The position numbers and the translations under genes are program-made. A DNA stretch of 64,000 nt from Litorimonas sp947503715 (lineage in GTDB: Bacteria > Pseudomonadota > Alphaproteobacteria > Caulobacterales > Maricaulaceae), in NCBI RefSeq assembly GCF_050271975.1, contig NZ_CP189850.1:2604001-2668000 (forward strand), given 5' to 3'. The notes beneath the pieces are model-generated. The model searched no databases, was not told where the DNA came from, and saw nothing but the letters and a program-made list of their open reading frames with translations. Every line of letters starts with the position of its first letter. The stretch's first letter is position 1. Of the stretch, positions 1 to 9,208 are shown piece after piece.

Positions 1-75
1 CTGCGGTTTCACAGAACAAGCGGTCAAGCCAGCGACCGCCGCTGCCCCCATCAGAAATCCGCGTCGATCCATCAT
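1..75 (-). CDS. Tat-type lipoprotein, N-terminal fragment (cut by window edge)
   Basis: Only the first 25 codons are inside the window. They begin MMDRRGFLMG and run through a hydrophobic stretch to a lipobox-like LTAC, so the product is probably exported by the Tat pathway (RRGFL motif) and lipid-anchored. The start codon overlaps the stop of the upstream NUDIX gene as ATGA, which indicates translational coupling in the same minus-strand operon. The mature domain is off the left edge, so no function can be given. Confidence 0.6.
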   Translation of the reverse strand, partial: MMDRRGFLMGAAAVAGLTACSVKPQ

Positions 76-671
76 GCCGCTTTTGCCTCAAATCCGCGCT
101 GCCACATCCGGTAAATCGTCATCGCCGTCATACCCCAGATATTGCGATGCGTCCCGTCAGGCTCGTCATAAGGCATGTCGAAGAGGACATGCGTTTTTTC
201 GTCGAAAAAGACTTCGCGGCGGATGTGATTGTCGGGGTTCATCAGGAAGGACATCGGGACTTCGAACACGCTTTCGACCTCACGCGGGTCCGGCGTGATG
301 GTCGCGTGAGAGGAGACGACTCCGACATAGGGCGTCACCCGGAATTTGCTGACCGCGTCAAAACTCGGCAAGCGCCCGATAAGCTGGATATCCTTCGCCC
401 CCACGCCGATTTCCTCTTCCGTCTCCCGCAGGGCCGTCTGCGCAATCGTCTCGCCCGCTTCCGCCTTACCGCCGGGAAAGGCGATTTGCCCGGGGTGGGA
501 CGGCATGGTTTCAGGACGCTGTGTCAGGATAACATGCCAGTCATCCCGCATGACGAGCGGAAACAGAACGGCCGCCTTTCGCTGTCCTTCCCGCGTGACC
601 TTGTCCGTCCCGTCGAGAATCGGCAGGGGCAAAACCGCGCGTTTGATGGATGTCATCATTTTATCAGACAT
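72..671 (-). CDS. NUDIX hydrolase, CoA pyrophosphatase (NudL-like)
   Basis: The 199-residue protein carries a Nudix box that begins GGKAEAGE and continues to RETEEEIGV, the Mg2+-binding signature for hydrolysis of nucleoside diphosphate-linked compounds. The overall layout, with VILTQRPETMPSHPGQIAFPGG just before the box, resembles the NudL/CoAse subgroup, which is known to cleave CoA to 4'-phosphopantetheine and 3',5'-ADP. I chose the ATG at 671 (MSDKMMTS) because the longer frame would reach far into the upstream DUF1285 gene; with this start the two genes overlap by 8 bases. It is likely co-transcribed with DUF1285. Substrate preference is inferred from family resemblance. Confidence 0.85.
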   Translation of the reverse strand: MSDKMMTSIKRAVLPLPILDGTDKVTREGQRKAAVLFPLVMRDDWHVILTQRPETMPSHPGQIAFPGGKAEAGETIAQTALRETEEEIGVGAKDIQLIGRLPSFDAVSKFRVTPYVGVVSSHATITPDPREVESVFEVPMSFLMNPDNHIRREVFFDEKTHVLFDMPYDEPDGTHRNIWGMTAMTIYRMWQRGFEAKAA

Positions 672-1281
672 TATGACTGCCCGCCGGGCCAAGCGGGAAA
701 AACTCACCCCCGCCCCAAACGCCGAGCTGCGCTCCGTCCGGCGTTTGACGTTCCACGGCCAAATCAACTAACTCGTAAAAAACGGGACGGGAGAGCGACG
801 CTTCCAACCGCCCCCACACATTAACGTAAGGGTCGGGTTCGCCCGTCTCTGCATCCGTCTCAATCCGTAAACGGTTTTCCGGTCCAGCCTCGACAACATC
901 GCCGAGATTGGTCGTGAAGAACAAACGCTGGTCTTGCCCCTCTCCTTTCGCATCCAGGCGTATGGCGACGAAATGCCCGCGCTCCACCGTGATGGACAGT
1001 TTCTCAACAGGCGTGACGAGATAGGTCACACCGTCCTCGTCCTTGCGTAACACGGATGCGAACAATTCGACCATGCCCTTGCGGTTGATCTTCCCGCCCT
1101 CATGCCACCAGGATCCGTCCGCTTTGATGACGATGTCGATTTCCCCGCAGTGATCAGGCTTCCAGCGTTCTACGGGCCGCCGATCATCGGATGTATCCGC
1201 CAAAGCCGTCATCAAATCTTCGAGAGAGAACTGCGACTTACCGCCATTTAAGGTGTTTGGACTGGACAAGGTGTTTATCAA
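664..1281 (-). CDS. DUF1285 family protein
   Basis: This 205-residue soluble protein has the core typical of DUF1285: CGEIDIVIKADGSWWHEGG, a helix, then VTPVEKLSITVERGHF and a C-terminal half rich in strands. The function is not established; the family is often found next to NUDIX and MoxR genes in alphaproteobacteria, as here. It starts only 12 bases from the GTG of the divergent MoxR gene, so if that GTG is right the two promoters lie inside each other's coding ends. It precedes the NUDIX gene with a short overlap and is likely the first gene of this minus-strand operon. Confidence 0.8.
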   Translation of the reverse strand: MINTLSSPNTLNGGKSQFSLEDLMTALADTSDDRRPVERWKPDHCGEIDIVIKADGSWWHEGGKINRKGMVELFASVLRKDEDGVTYLVTPVEKLSITVERGHFVAIRLDAKGEGQDQRLFFTTNLGDVVEAGPENRLRIETDAETGEPDPYVNVWGRLEASLSRPVFYELVDLAVERQTPDGAQLGVWGGGEFFPLGPAGSHNV

Positions 1282-1293
1282 CTTTCATGCGGA

Positions 1294-2328
1294 GTGAACG
1301 AACGACTCCCTGACAGTATTCCACAGGCCAAGAAATTGATGCAAGACATTCCCGCCAATATCGAAAAAGCCGCAGGCGCGGCCAGCGAAAAACTCAGCAC
1401 CGCCCGAGCCAATATCGGCAGAGTGGTTTACGGACAGGATGCCGTGGTCGAGCTCGCCCTCGCCGCGATCCTGTCGGGCGGTCATGCGCTGCTGGTTGGC
1501 GTGCCGGGTTTGGCGAAGACATTGTTGGTTGAAACACTCGGCACGGTTTTAGGACTGGATGATAAACGCGTGCAGTTTACGCCGGACCTGATGCCGGGAG
1601 ACATTCTAGGGTCTGAGGTTCTGGAAGAAAACGCGAAGGGCAAACGCGAATTCCGGTTCATTCCGGGTCCGGTCTTCACGCAACTTCTCATGGCGGATGA
1701 AATCAACCGTGCCTCGCCGCGTACACAATCCGCGCTTCTGCAGGCGATGCAGGAGAAATTCGTAACCGTTGCGGGTGTGCGCCACGATCTGCCCAAACCG
1801 TTCCACGTCCTCGCGACGCAAAACCCGATTGAACAGGAAGGGACTTACCCCCTGCCCGAGGCACAGCTTGACCGTTTCCTCCTGCGCATTGATGTCGATT
1901 TTCCAACGCTGGAAACGGAGCGCAACATCCTCGTCCGCACGACGGGGACCGAGACGGCCGGCGCGAAGAAAGCGATCACGCCTAAGCAGCTAATGGATAT
2001 GCAGGCTCTCGTCCGGAAATTACCCGTCGGGGAGAATGTGCTCGACGCCATTCTAACCCTCGTCCGAAATGCGCGTCCCGCGCAGAGCGAGATCGAGAGC
2101 GTGCGCGAATCAGTCTCTTGGGGACCGGGACCACGGGCTGGCCAAGCCCTGATGCTGGCCAGCCGTGCGAGAGCGCTAATTGATGGTCGCCTCTCGCCCT
2201 CTATTGATGATGTCCTCGCTCTGGCAGAACCCGTCTTGAAACACCGTATGGCCCTGAACTTCGCCGCACGCGCGGATGGGCAAACGGTAGGCTCTGTGAT
2301 TGAAACCCTGAAAGACCGCATCCGGTAG
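1294..2328 (+). CDS. MoxR family AAA+ ATPase
   Basis: The 344-residue protein has a Walker A GVPGLAKT (residues 69-76), a Walker B LLMADEINRA and the sensor-1 stretch ATQNPIEQEGTYPLPEAQLDRF that is diagnostic of MoxR ATPases. MoxR proteins act as chaperone-like ATPases that help assemble or activate complexes, usually with von Willebrand A partners; the following DUF58, BatA-like and vWA genes fit that pairing. The frame opens with GTG at 1294; an in-frame ATG at 1339 (MQDIPANIEK) is an alternative that would give a more normal 57-base gap to the divergent DUF1285 gene. First gene of a tight four-gene operon. Confidence 0.92.
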   Translation: MNERLPDSIPQAKKLMQDIPANIEKAAGAASEKLSTARANIGRVVYGQDAVVELALAAILSGGHALLVGVPGLAKTLLVETLGTVLGLDDKRVQFTPDLMPGDILGSEVLEENAKGKREFRFIPGPVFTQLLMADEINRASPRTQSALLQAMQEKFVTVAGVRHDLPKPFHVLATQNPIEQEGTYPLPEAQLDRFLLRIDVDFPTLETERNILVRTTGTETAGAKKAITPKQLMDMQALVRKLPVGENVLDAILTLVRNARPAQSEIESVRESVSWGPGPRAGQALMLASRARALIDGRLSPSIDDVLALAEPVLKHRMALNFAARADGQTVGSVIETLKDRIR

Positions 2329-2330
2329 GA

Positions 2331-3206
2331 ATGGCTCTTCTCTCCCGCAAACGCGATATTCGCCGCGAGGCCCTTTCCCTCAGCCAAGGCTATCCGGCGC
2401 TCCTTGCCGAGGCGGAGCGCGTGGCTGCTGTTGTCGCGTCGGGCGTCCATGGTCGCCGCCGGGCGGGTCAGGGCGAAACGTTCTGGCAATATCGGAATTA
2501 TCAAACCACAGATGCGGCGAACCAGATTGACTGGCGGCGCTCGGCCCGTGGCGATCAGATCTTTGTCCGCGACAATGAATGGGAAGCTGCCAATACGGTC
2601 TATCTCTGGCCCGATACCCGTGCGGGTATGGAATGGGGTAGCGATAAAAGCCTCCCGACAAAAGCAGATCGAGGGCGCGTGCTCACCCTTGCTATCGCCA
2701 ATCTCCTGATGAAAGCGGGCGAGCGCTGCGCCTTGGTCGGCGCACAGGACCGCGCGCGGTCGGGACGGGTCGGATATGAACGGCTGGCCGAGACAATGAT
2801 GCGTGGCACGCCGGATGTCGACGCGTTGAACGCAGATATTGCCGCCCATGCGCGGTTCGTCATTACATCCGATTTTCTGGACCCCGTAGAAGACTGGCGC
2901 GTGCGCCTCTCGCGTCTGTCCGGACGTCCGGTGACGGGCGTTATGGTACAAATCATTGATCCGGCGGAGGAGAGTTTCCCTTTCAAAGGCCGTCTTGATA
3001 TGCGCTTGCCCGGCGGAGCGCGAAAGTTCCTGTTGGGTCGCGCCGAGACCGCCCGCGAAGAATACCAAGCCCGCCTGGCTGCACATAATGAGCGGATTGC
3101 GAATACGGCCGCCCGACTGGGTTGGACTCTTATCCGCCACCGCACAGATGAACCTGCAACGACGGCGCTCAACGCTTTATATCAAACACTGGCGGGTGAG
3201 CGATGA
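2331..3206 (+). CDS. DUF58 domain-containing protein
   Basis: This 291-residue protein has the DUF58 signature: a Gly/Arg-rich approach (GRRRAGQGETFWQYR), YQTTDAANQIDWRRSARGDQ, and a degenerate von Willebrand A-like half in which YLWPDTRAGM takes the place of the usual MIDAS strand. DUF58 proteins are the standard partner of MoxR ATPases, and the gene starts 2 bases after the moxR stop and overlaps the next gene by 4 bases. It is predicted to be cytoplasmic; no membrane helix is visible. The biochemical role of the family is not established. Confidence 0.88.
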   Translation: MALLSRKRDIRREALSLSQGYPALLAEAERVAAVVASGVHGRRRAGQGETFWQYRNYQTTDAANQIDWRRSARGDQIFVRDNEWEAANTVYLWPDTRAGMEWGSDKSLPTKADRGRVLTLAIANLLMKAGERCALVGAQDRARSGRVGYERLAETMMRGTPDVDALNADIAAHARFVITSDFLDPVEDWRVRLSRLSGRPVTGVMVQIIDPAEESFPFKGRLDMRLPGGARKFLLGRAETAREEYQARLAAHNERIANTAARLGWTLIRHRTDEPATTALNALYQTLAGER

Positions 3207-5878
3207 GTTTTGCGGGCCTGACATTTCTGACACCGCTTGTCTTGTTGGGCCTGCTGACCCTGCCCATCGTCTGGTGGATATTGCGTATCAGCCCGCCCAA
3301 ACCCCGCGAACAAATTTTCCCACCCCTGCGTATTTTGGAAGGCGTGCAGGCCGAGGAAGAAACACCTGCAGGAACACCGCTCTGGCTCCTCCTCTTCCGC
3401 CTGCTCATGGTTGCCCTCGTGGCCATTGCGCTGGCGCGTCCAATCATACAGGCCGCAGAAGGTGTGACGGCACAACGTCCGACGATCATTATAGACCAGA
3501 GCGTTTTGAGCGCTCCGATCTGGGAGGACATGATTGACGAGGCCGAAGTCATCGCCCGCGAAGCCCAGCGCAATAATTTGGAGGTCCAACTCATCCCGAC
3601 GGCCAGTGATGAAACGCCAACGTTCAAACCCGCTCGGGAAGCGATTGAGGTTTTGAAAACGCTGCAACCCGTCAATTATCTTGTCGAAAATTTTAGTGTC
3701 GACCCTGACCTCATTGAAAACTCTGATATCGCCTTTCTAACTTCAGGTATTTCCAACAACGAGACGGCACTGGTCGAACGCGGTGACATCTTTATCCCCG
3801 CCGTCCAAACGATCCTCCTACCCGGAGATGTCCGCGAGACGGCACAAGGCTTCGACTCTGACTGGTTCCGTCCCTCCAGCCGTGGCGCGGGCACGCAGAC
3901 GATTGAAGCGCTCGGCCAAGGCGGCGGCGTGATTGCGGCGGAAGATATTAGCTTCGCCCCCGGTGCGGACCTCGCGACCGTCAGCTTCACGCTTCCCGCG
4001 CAACTCCGGTCTCGTGTGGCACGGCTCCGCGTGGCGGGTGTACGCTCTGCGGTGTCAGTTAAATTGCTCGATGATAGTTTCGGACGCCCGCTTGTCGCCG
4101 TCCTCCGCGCCACAGCCGATACGTCCAGCCCGCTTCTGTCAGAGCCCTTCTACGCCAAGCAAGCCTTGGAACCCTTCGCCGATGTCTTTGAAGGCGACCT
4201 CGAGTCTATGCTAGCCGTGCAACCCTCCATCCTCGTTATGCCGGACTCGCAACGCGATGATGGCGACGCCGTGCGTGAATTTGTCGAGTCGGGCGGCGTG
4301 TTGATCCGCTTTGCCGGACCGCGCCTCGCGAAACGCAATGACAGTCTTCTGCCTGTCACCCTACGCGACGGCGAGCGCGGGATTGGCGGCGCTTTGGCAT
4401 GGGAAGATCCACAAATGCTGGCCGAATTTTCCGGTGACAGTCCATTTTCAGGGTTGGCTGTGCCGGAAGATGTGACCGTGTCCAAACAGGTCATGGCCGA
4501 ACCCGGTATCGAAACGGATACGCGCACCTGGGCGCGGCTAGAAGATGGTAGTCCCATCGTGACGAGTGCGCCATTCGGTCAGGGTCGCGTCGTCCTGTTT
4601 CACGTCACGGCTGGACCCGATTGGTCAAATCTCGCCCTATCCGGTCTCTATGTCGATATGTTGCAACGCATCCTTCCCCTCGCCAAAGGCCGGGCGGTCG
4701 AGCCGACGGAAAGCGCCGCCGACTGGCAGTTGGACCGCGAGTTGGACGCCTTTGGCCGTTTGCAGAGCCCAACTCCCGGCCTCGCGCCTGTCTCTGACAT
4801 CGCCTTTGCGACGGTGACAGCCTCCGCCGACACGCCGCCAGGATATTATCGCCAAGGGACACGACAAAGCGCCCTACCCGTCATCCGCGATGCGGGATCT
4901 GTCAAGGATATCCCAATTTCTTCTGCCTCCACGCGACGCAGTTACGGCGAGACAGCGGATCGCTCCCTGACGGGGAAACTGCTCGGCTTTGCCCTCGCCG
5001 CCCTCGCGCTGGATGCGCTCTTTGCTCTTATGGCGTCCGGACGTCTCGCCTATCTTAAACCACAACGCGTCGCCCCGCTTTTACTCGCGGGATTACTCTT
5101 CTTCCCCGTTGACAGTTTCGCGCAGGATGAGACACGCATTTTGGAAGCTGCCAATGGTCTCCACCTCGCCTATATCGAGACAGGCGATGTCCGGCGGGAT
5201 GAACTCTCCCGCGTCGCGCTGGAGGGTCTGAAAGAACAATTGAATGGCCGCACGACAATTGAACCCGCAGGTGTTCACGGCGTCACGCCGGACTCAAAAG
5301 GTTTGGAGATGTACCCGTTCCTCTACTGGCCTATTCGCCGTGATAGCGCCGCCCTGACACCGGAAGCCCGCGCGAATATCAACGCCTATATGAATGCGGG
5401 CGGGACCGTTGTGTTTGACACCGGCGATGAAGGTGACCGCGCCCTGCGTGCAGGCCAGCCCCATCCCGGATTGCAGCGCGTATCCGAAGGTCTGGACATT
5501 CCCCGCCTCACCGAAGTCCCGACAGATCATGTTCTGACGAAGTCCTTCTACCTCCTCCAAGTCTATCCCGGACGCTGGGCCAATGGTCCTGTCTATGTTC
5601 AGGCAGCAGAGAATAGCGCAGGCGGACGGGACGGTGTCTCCCCCGTGATTATCGGGTCCAATGATTGGGCGGCGGGTTGGGCCGTGACCTATGCGGAGGG
5701 CGCGCTGGTCGATCTTGAAAAAGACATCCCGCGCCAACGCGAAATGGCCATCCGGTTTGGCGTGAATGTCGCGATGTATACACTCTCCGGCAATTACAAA
5801 GCCGATCAGGTTCATGCCGCTGCCCTTGTCGAACGTCTGGGTCAGGGCAATCAACCGCTCCCGACAGAGATTGATTAA
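3203..5878 (+). CDS. BatA-like membrane protein with C-terminal DUF4159 domain
   Basis: The 891-residue protein begins with the aerotolerance-regulator (BatA) N-terminus: two membrane helices near residues 7-28 and 59-81 around PPKPREQIFPPLRIL. A long periplasmic or cytoplasmic region follows, then two more helices near residues 600-640 and a C-terminal DUF4159 domain beginning about DETRILEAANGLHLAYI. DUF4159 is a glutamine-amidotransferase-like fold of unknown activity (GGTVVFDTGDEGDR is its recognisable core). This long fused form is common in alphaproteobacterial MoxR operons. It overlaps DUF58 by ATGA and shares its stop codon base with the next start (TAATG). Confidence 0.85.
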   Translation: MSFAGLTFLTPLVLLGLLTLPIVWWILRISPPKPREQIFPPLRILEGVQAEEETPAGTPLWLLLFRLLMVALVAIALARPIIQAAEGVTAQRPTIIIDQSVLSAPIWEDMIDEAEVIAREAQRNNLEVQLIPTASDETPTFKPAREAIEVLKTLQPVNYLVENFSVDPDLIENSDIAFLTSGISNNETALVERGDIFIPAVQTILLPGDVRETAQGFDSDWFRPSSRGAGTQTIEALGQGGGVIAAEDISFAPGADLATVSFTLPAQLRSRVARLRVAGVRSAVSVKLLDDSFGRPLVAVLRATADTSSPLLSEPFYAKQALEPFADVFEGDLESMLAVQPSILVMPDSQRDDGDAVREFVESGGVLIRFAGPRLAKRNDSLLPVTLRDGERGIGGALAWEDPQMLAEFSGDSPFSGLAVPEDVTVSKQVMAEPGIETDTRTWARLEDGSPIVTSAPFGQGRVVLFHVTAGPDWSNLALSGLYVDMLQRILPLAKGRAVEPTESAADWQLDRELDAFGRLQSPTPGLAPVSDIAFATVTASADTPPGYYRQGTRQSALPVIRDAGSVKDIPISSASTRRSYGETADRSLTGKLLGFALAALALDALFALMASGRLAYLKPQRVAPLLLAGLLFFPVDSFAQDETRILEAANGLHLAYIETGDVRRDELSRVALEGLKEQLNGRTTIEPAGVHGVTPDSKGLEMYPFLYWPIRRDSAALTPEARANINAYMNAGGTVVFDTGDEGDRALRAGQPHPGLQRVSEGLDIPRLTEVPTDHVLTKSFYLLQVYPGRWANGPVYVQAAENSAGGRDGVSPVIIGSNDWAAGWAVTYAEGALVDLEKDIPRQREMAIRFGVNVAMYTLSGNYKADQVHAAALVERLGQGNQPLPTEID

Positions 5879-7968
5879 TGGTCGCGCTATTCGGAAATAT
5901 CGCCTTTGATCCGCTGCTGCCGATGCCATGGGTCTATGTCCTTGGTGCGGCAGTCTTCATCGCTTCACTGGCCGCAGGAGCAGGACGTCTGCGTAGTCAG
6001 TTCACGCGTCTAACGGCAGGGCTATTTCTGCTACTCGGCCTCCTCAATCCGCAAATTGTGGAAGAAGCACGCCAGACGCTCCCTGACACAGTTATCGTCA
6101 TAGAAGACCGCTCTGATAGTATGAGTTTTGGCGGGCGGACCGAAGCGTTGGACGCCATGTCTGCTGCACTAAAAGCTGAATTCCGCGCAAGCGAAGATCT
6201 CGACATCATTACGGTCAATGTCCCGCAGGCGGGTGACGGTACACTTCTAGCCGCTGCATTAAGTGATGCCCTCGCCGCAGCACCGTCCGGTCGTTTAGCA
6301 GGCGTTGTCGCGCTCACGGATGGGCGGGCGCATGATGTGGCCGAAGCAACCGCAGCTCTCTTACCTGAAGACATCCCATTCCACAGCCTGATCATTGGCA
6401 AACCCAATGCCCGCGACCGCCGTATCCTCGCGACAAAAGCGCCGAAATTTGGTGTTGTCGGTGAACAGGCGGAGTTCGAAATCCTCGTCGAAGACCTCGG
6501 CTTTGAAGGTGAGCGCGCCCGTATCGAGTTGAAATTGAACGGCACGGTGAAAGCCCGTTTCCCTATCACTATCGGACGCCCGCTCTCGGTCCCACTGGAA
6601 ATTGAACAACGCGGCAGCAATACGGTCGAACTCGTGGTGGAGGGCGTCGCCGGAGAACTCACGCTCAACAATAATCTCTTCGTCTCAGAGATACAGGGTG
6701 TGCGGGATCGCCTTCGCGTTCTTCTCGTGACGGGAGAACCCCATTCCGGCGGGCGGGCTTGGCGAAACCTCCTGAAATCCGATCCGGCGCTGGACCTCGT
6801 TCAATTCACCATTCTGACCAGCCGCGCGAAATATGTAAATGCGGGTGAGCGAGAGCTTTCCCTCATCCAATTCCCGACTCGCCAACTCTTCGAGGAAAAA
6901 CTGGACGAATTCGATCTCGTGATTTTCGATCAATATGAACGTCGGTCCCTCTCCCGCCGCGCAGGCCGGTCCAGCCCGACAATTCCGCCACAATATTTCC
7001 AGAATATCGCAAATTATGTCGAGGATGGTGGTGCCCTGCTCCTCGCCACCGGTCCCGCATTTGCGACCAATGCCAGCCTCTACCGCACACCACTCGTCAC
7101 CATCCTCCCCTCACGCCCGACGGGAGATGTTTTGACGGGTGCGTTCAAGCCGGAGTTGAACACCAAAGGCCGCCGCCATCCCATTACATCGGATTTCGTC
7201 GGCGAAACGTCGGAAAGCTGGGGGCCCTGGTACCGCGCGATTGATAATGATCCCGTAGATGGAGACGTGTTGATGGACGGACCGGAAGGCGTCCCGCTCT
7301 TCGTCATCGACAAGGTCGGCCAAGGTCGCGTCGCCATGTTGATGAGTGACCACGCTTGGCTCTGGGCGAAAGGCCATGAAGGCGGCGGCCCCTATCGCGA
7401 AATGTTCCGCCGGACCGCCCATTGGTTGATGGGCGAGCCGGAACTGGATGCGGATACCTTGTCTGCTGTGAGAAATGGCGACCAACTCGTCATCACACGG
7501 CGTTCGCTCGATGATGTCGACACACCCGTCGAAATTATTGCCCCGGACGGCACACGCAGTCGCGCATCGCTGGACCGTATCTCGGACGGTCTCTACCGCG
7601 CTGTTGTCCCACTCGCCGGACAGGGCGCATATCGGCTCTCGAATGAGGATATCTCCGCTGTTACAGCGGTGGGTGCGCTAAACCCACGCGAATATTCGAA
7701 CCTCCTCCCGACAGAAGAGACGCTCGGTCCGGTCTCAGACGCGACAGGCGGGTTTGTCAAAAGTGTTGAACTGGACGCGACCAATCTGCCCAATCTCCGC
7801 AGGACGAAATTGGGGCGCACGGCGAGCGGATCAAATTGGATAGGTTTAGTCGCGCATGAGGCCTATACCGTCACGCAAAGCCGCAGAACACCCCTTGCGC
7901 CTGGTATCTTTATCTTCGGGCTGTTCTTCCTCTTTATCGCTTGGGGCTGGCGTCGCGAGGGACGTTAA
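5878..7968 (+). CDS. Membrane protein with degenerate vWA and amidotransferase-like domains
   Basis: The 696-residue product has two N-terminal membrane helices (about residues 13-35 and 42-60), a vWA-like domain that keeps a DxSxS MIDAS-type motif (DRSDS), a beta-rich middle, a glutamine-amidotransferase-like segment (YVEDGGALLLATGPAF and GQGRVAMLMSDHAWLW) and one C-terminal helix ending RREGR. It is the fourth gene of the MoxR operon and overlaps the previous stop by one base. It is probably the large transmembrane partner of the MoxR/DUF58 complex in the inner membrane; that role is inferred from context, since the family has no assigned reaction. Confidence 0.78.
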   Translation: MVALFGNIAFDPLLPMPWVYVLGAAVFIASLAAGAGRLRSQFTRLTAGLFLLLGLLNPQIVEEARQTLPDTVIVIEDRSDSMSFGGRTEALDAMSAALKAEFRASEDLDIITVNVPQAGDGTLLAAALSDALAAAPSGRLAGVVALTDGRAHDVAEATAALLPEDIPFHSLIIGKPNARDRRILATKAPKFGVVGEQAEFEILVEDLGFEGERARIELKLNGTVKARFPITIGRPLSVPLEIEQRGSNTVELVVEGVAGELTLNNNLFVSEIQGVRDRLRVLLVTGEPHSGGRAWRNLLKSDPALDLVQFTILTSRAKYVNAGERELSLIQFPTRQLFEEKLDEFDLVIFDQYERRSLSRRAGRSSPTIPPQYFQNIANYVEDGGALLLATGPAFATNASLYRTPLVTILPSRPTGDVLTGAFKPELNTKGRRHPITSDFVGETSESWGPWYRAIDNDPVDGDVLMDGPEGVPLFVIDKVGQGRVAMLMSDHAWLWAKGHEGGGPYREMFRRTAHWLMGEPELDADTLSAVRNGDQLVITRRSLDDVDTPVEIIAPDGTRSRASLDRISDGLYRAVVPLAGQGAYRLSNEDISAVTAVGALNPREYSNLLPTEETLGPVSDATGGFVKSVELDATNLPNLRRTKLGRTASGSNWIGLVAHEAYTVTQSRRTPLAPGIFIFGLFFLFIAWGWRREGR

Positions 7969-8057
7969 TGAAGGCCTGCCCTGTCATTTAAGCTTTGTTC
8001 AATGACGGTGTTGTATAGATTGAGCTCAAATCATCGCGACGTTTAGGAACATTCGCC

Positions 8058-8489
8058 ATGCGGACTACAAAACTCATCCTTTCCACATGCCTCGCGGCCA
8101 CGGTTTTATCCGGTTGTGGCGTCCATAAAGTCGTCACCGTTCCCGCCAAAGGCGTCTATGAAACGACGAAATTTGCGGGCAAAACCGCAGTCGGAGCCAC
8201 GAAACTCACGGGGAAAGCGGCTTTTGGGACCACGAAAATGGTCGGCAAAGGTGTCTGGGCCACGGGCAAAGGCGTTTATTATATTGGGTCTGTTCCCGTC
8301 AAAATTACGGATGCGGCGCTGGATACAACTTCAAAAATGCTCACAATCACAACGCAAATGGTCGACCTGACCGGTAAGGTCGTGACCGTTTCCCGTGACA
8401 TTTCCGCCATGCAGTTGGATGCGGAGTTAAAAAATGTGAAGCGCGCAAGGAACATTCTGTCAGTCGTTGTGGACGTTGCCAGAGGTTAA
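8058..8489 (+). CDS. Small lipoprotein with repeated TK..GK motifs
   Basis: The 143-residue protein has a signal peptide with a clear lipobox (VLSGC, Cys near residue 21), then a run of short imperfect repeats: TKFAGKTAVGA, TKLTGKAAFGT, TKMVGKGVWA, TGKGVYYIGS. The repeats are glycine- and lysine-rich with a spacing of about ten residues, followed by a helical tail. It would sit in the inner leaflet of the outer membrane or in the periplasm. I do not recognise a named family. It stands alone, 89 bases after the MoxR operon, and is followed by another exported protein in the same direction. Confidence 0.75.
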   Translation: MRTTKLILSTCLAATVLSGCGVHKVVTVPAKGVYETTKFAGKTAVGATKLTGKAAFGTTKMVGKGVWATGKGVYYIGSVPVKITDAALDTTSKMLTITTQMVDLTGKVVTVSRDISAMQLDAELKNVKRARNILSVVVDVARG

Positions 8490-8578
8490 GTTCACCTTGA
8501 TTTTAGAGTGAACACAGCGTCGTGTTTTGGCGTTGGGGCAAATTTGTGTTATACAATTCCAAAAGATGGAGTGATGAC

Positions 8579-9208
8579 ATGCGTAAACTGACCCCTATTT
8601 TAGCGACTGCCTTGGCTTTGAGCCTGCCAGCCTTTGCAAATGCAAACGGCTTCGACTCTAATCTCGCGAGCACAATTACGGGCCCCATTAAGGTCGAAGT
8701 CGTTGTTTCAGAAGATCTCGCCCACCGCGCGGAAAATCTGCCGAAAAAACTCTCAGATCGCGGATCCGGTCGATTAAACGGCTCATTCTCAAATAATGGT
8801 CATTATGGTCAGAAAGACATTGATCGCCTCGTCGAAGAAATGAACGCAGAACTGGCCGATGATTTTGAGAAATACGGTATTGCCAGCTCGGAATCTGCGC
8901 CGACATTACTCCGTGTGACACTTGAAATGGCGAAACCTAACCGTCCAACTTTCAATCAGTTATCCGAGGATGTCAGCCTTTCTTTCCAGAGCTTCGGCAT
9001 TGGGGGCGCGGAAATCACGGCGGAAGTTATTGGCGCAGGCGGCGAAAGCTTGGGCACAATGGAATATGACTATTATTCGAGCCTAGCCAATCGTCCCATC
9101 GCGCCAAACGCTGTTGGAACTTGGACAGACGCGGATCGGTCGATTTCCCGTTTTTCTAAAAAAGCGTCCAAAAAACTCGCAGCCCTTGGTGCGGCCGGGA
9201 ACAGCTAA
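8579..9208 (+). CDS. Exported protein of unknown function
   Basis: I chose ATG 8579 (MRKLTPILATALALSLPAFANANG) because it opens a textbook Sec signal peptide and is preceded by GGAG with seven bases of spacing; the longer frame from 8522 would place residues before the signal. The mature protein of about 187 residues has no motif I recognise; it contains a possible beta-sandwich pattern (APTLLRVTLEMAKPNRPTF, ITAEVIGAGGESLGTMEYDY). A TATACAAT element just upstream (about 8550) could be a -10 box. The 3' end overlaps the end of convergent queE by 4 bases. Confidence 0.72.
   Translation: MRKLTPILATALALSLPAFANANGFDSNLASTITGPIKVEVVVSEDLAHRAENLPKKLSDRGSGRLNGSFSNNGHYGQKDIDRLVEEMNAELADDFEKYGIASSESAPTLLRVTLEMAKPNRPTFNQLSEDVSLSFQSFGIGGAEITAEVIGAGGESLGTMEYDYYSSLANRPIAPNAVGTWTDADRSISRFSKKASKKLAALGAAGNS

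Noticed and set aside
1845..3140. Minus-strand 431-codon open frame opposite moxR/DUF58
   Set aside because: It lies wholly antisense to two well-supported genes, has no recognisable motif and has the residue bias (Arg/Ser-rich) of a shadow frame.
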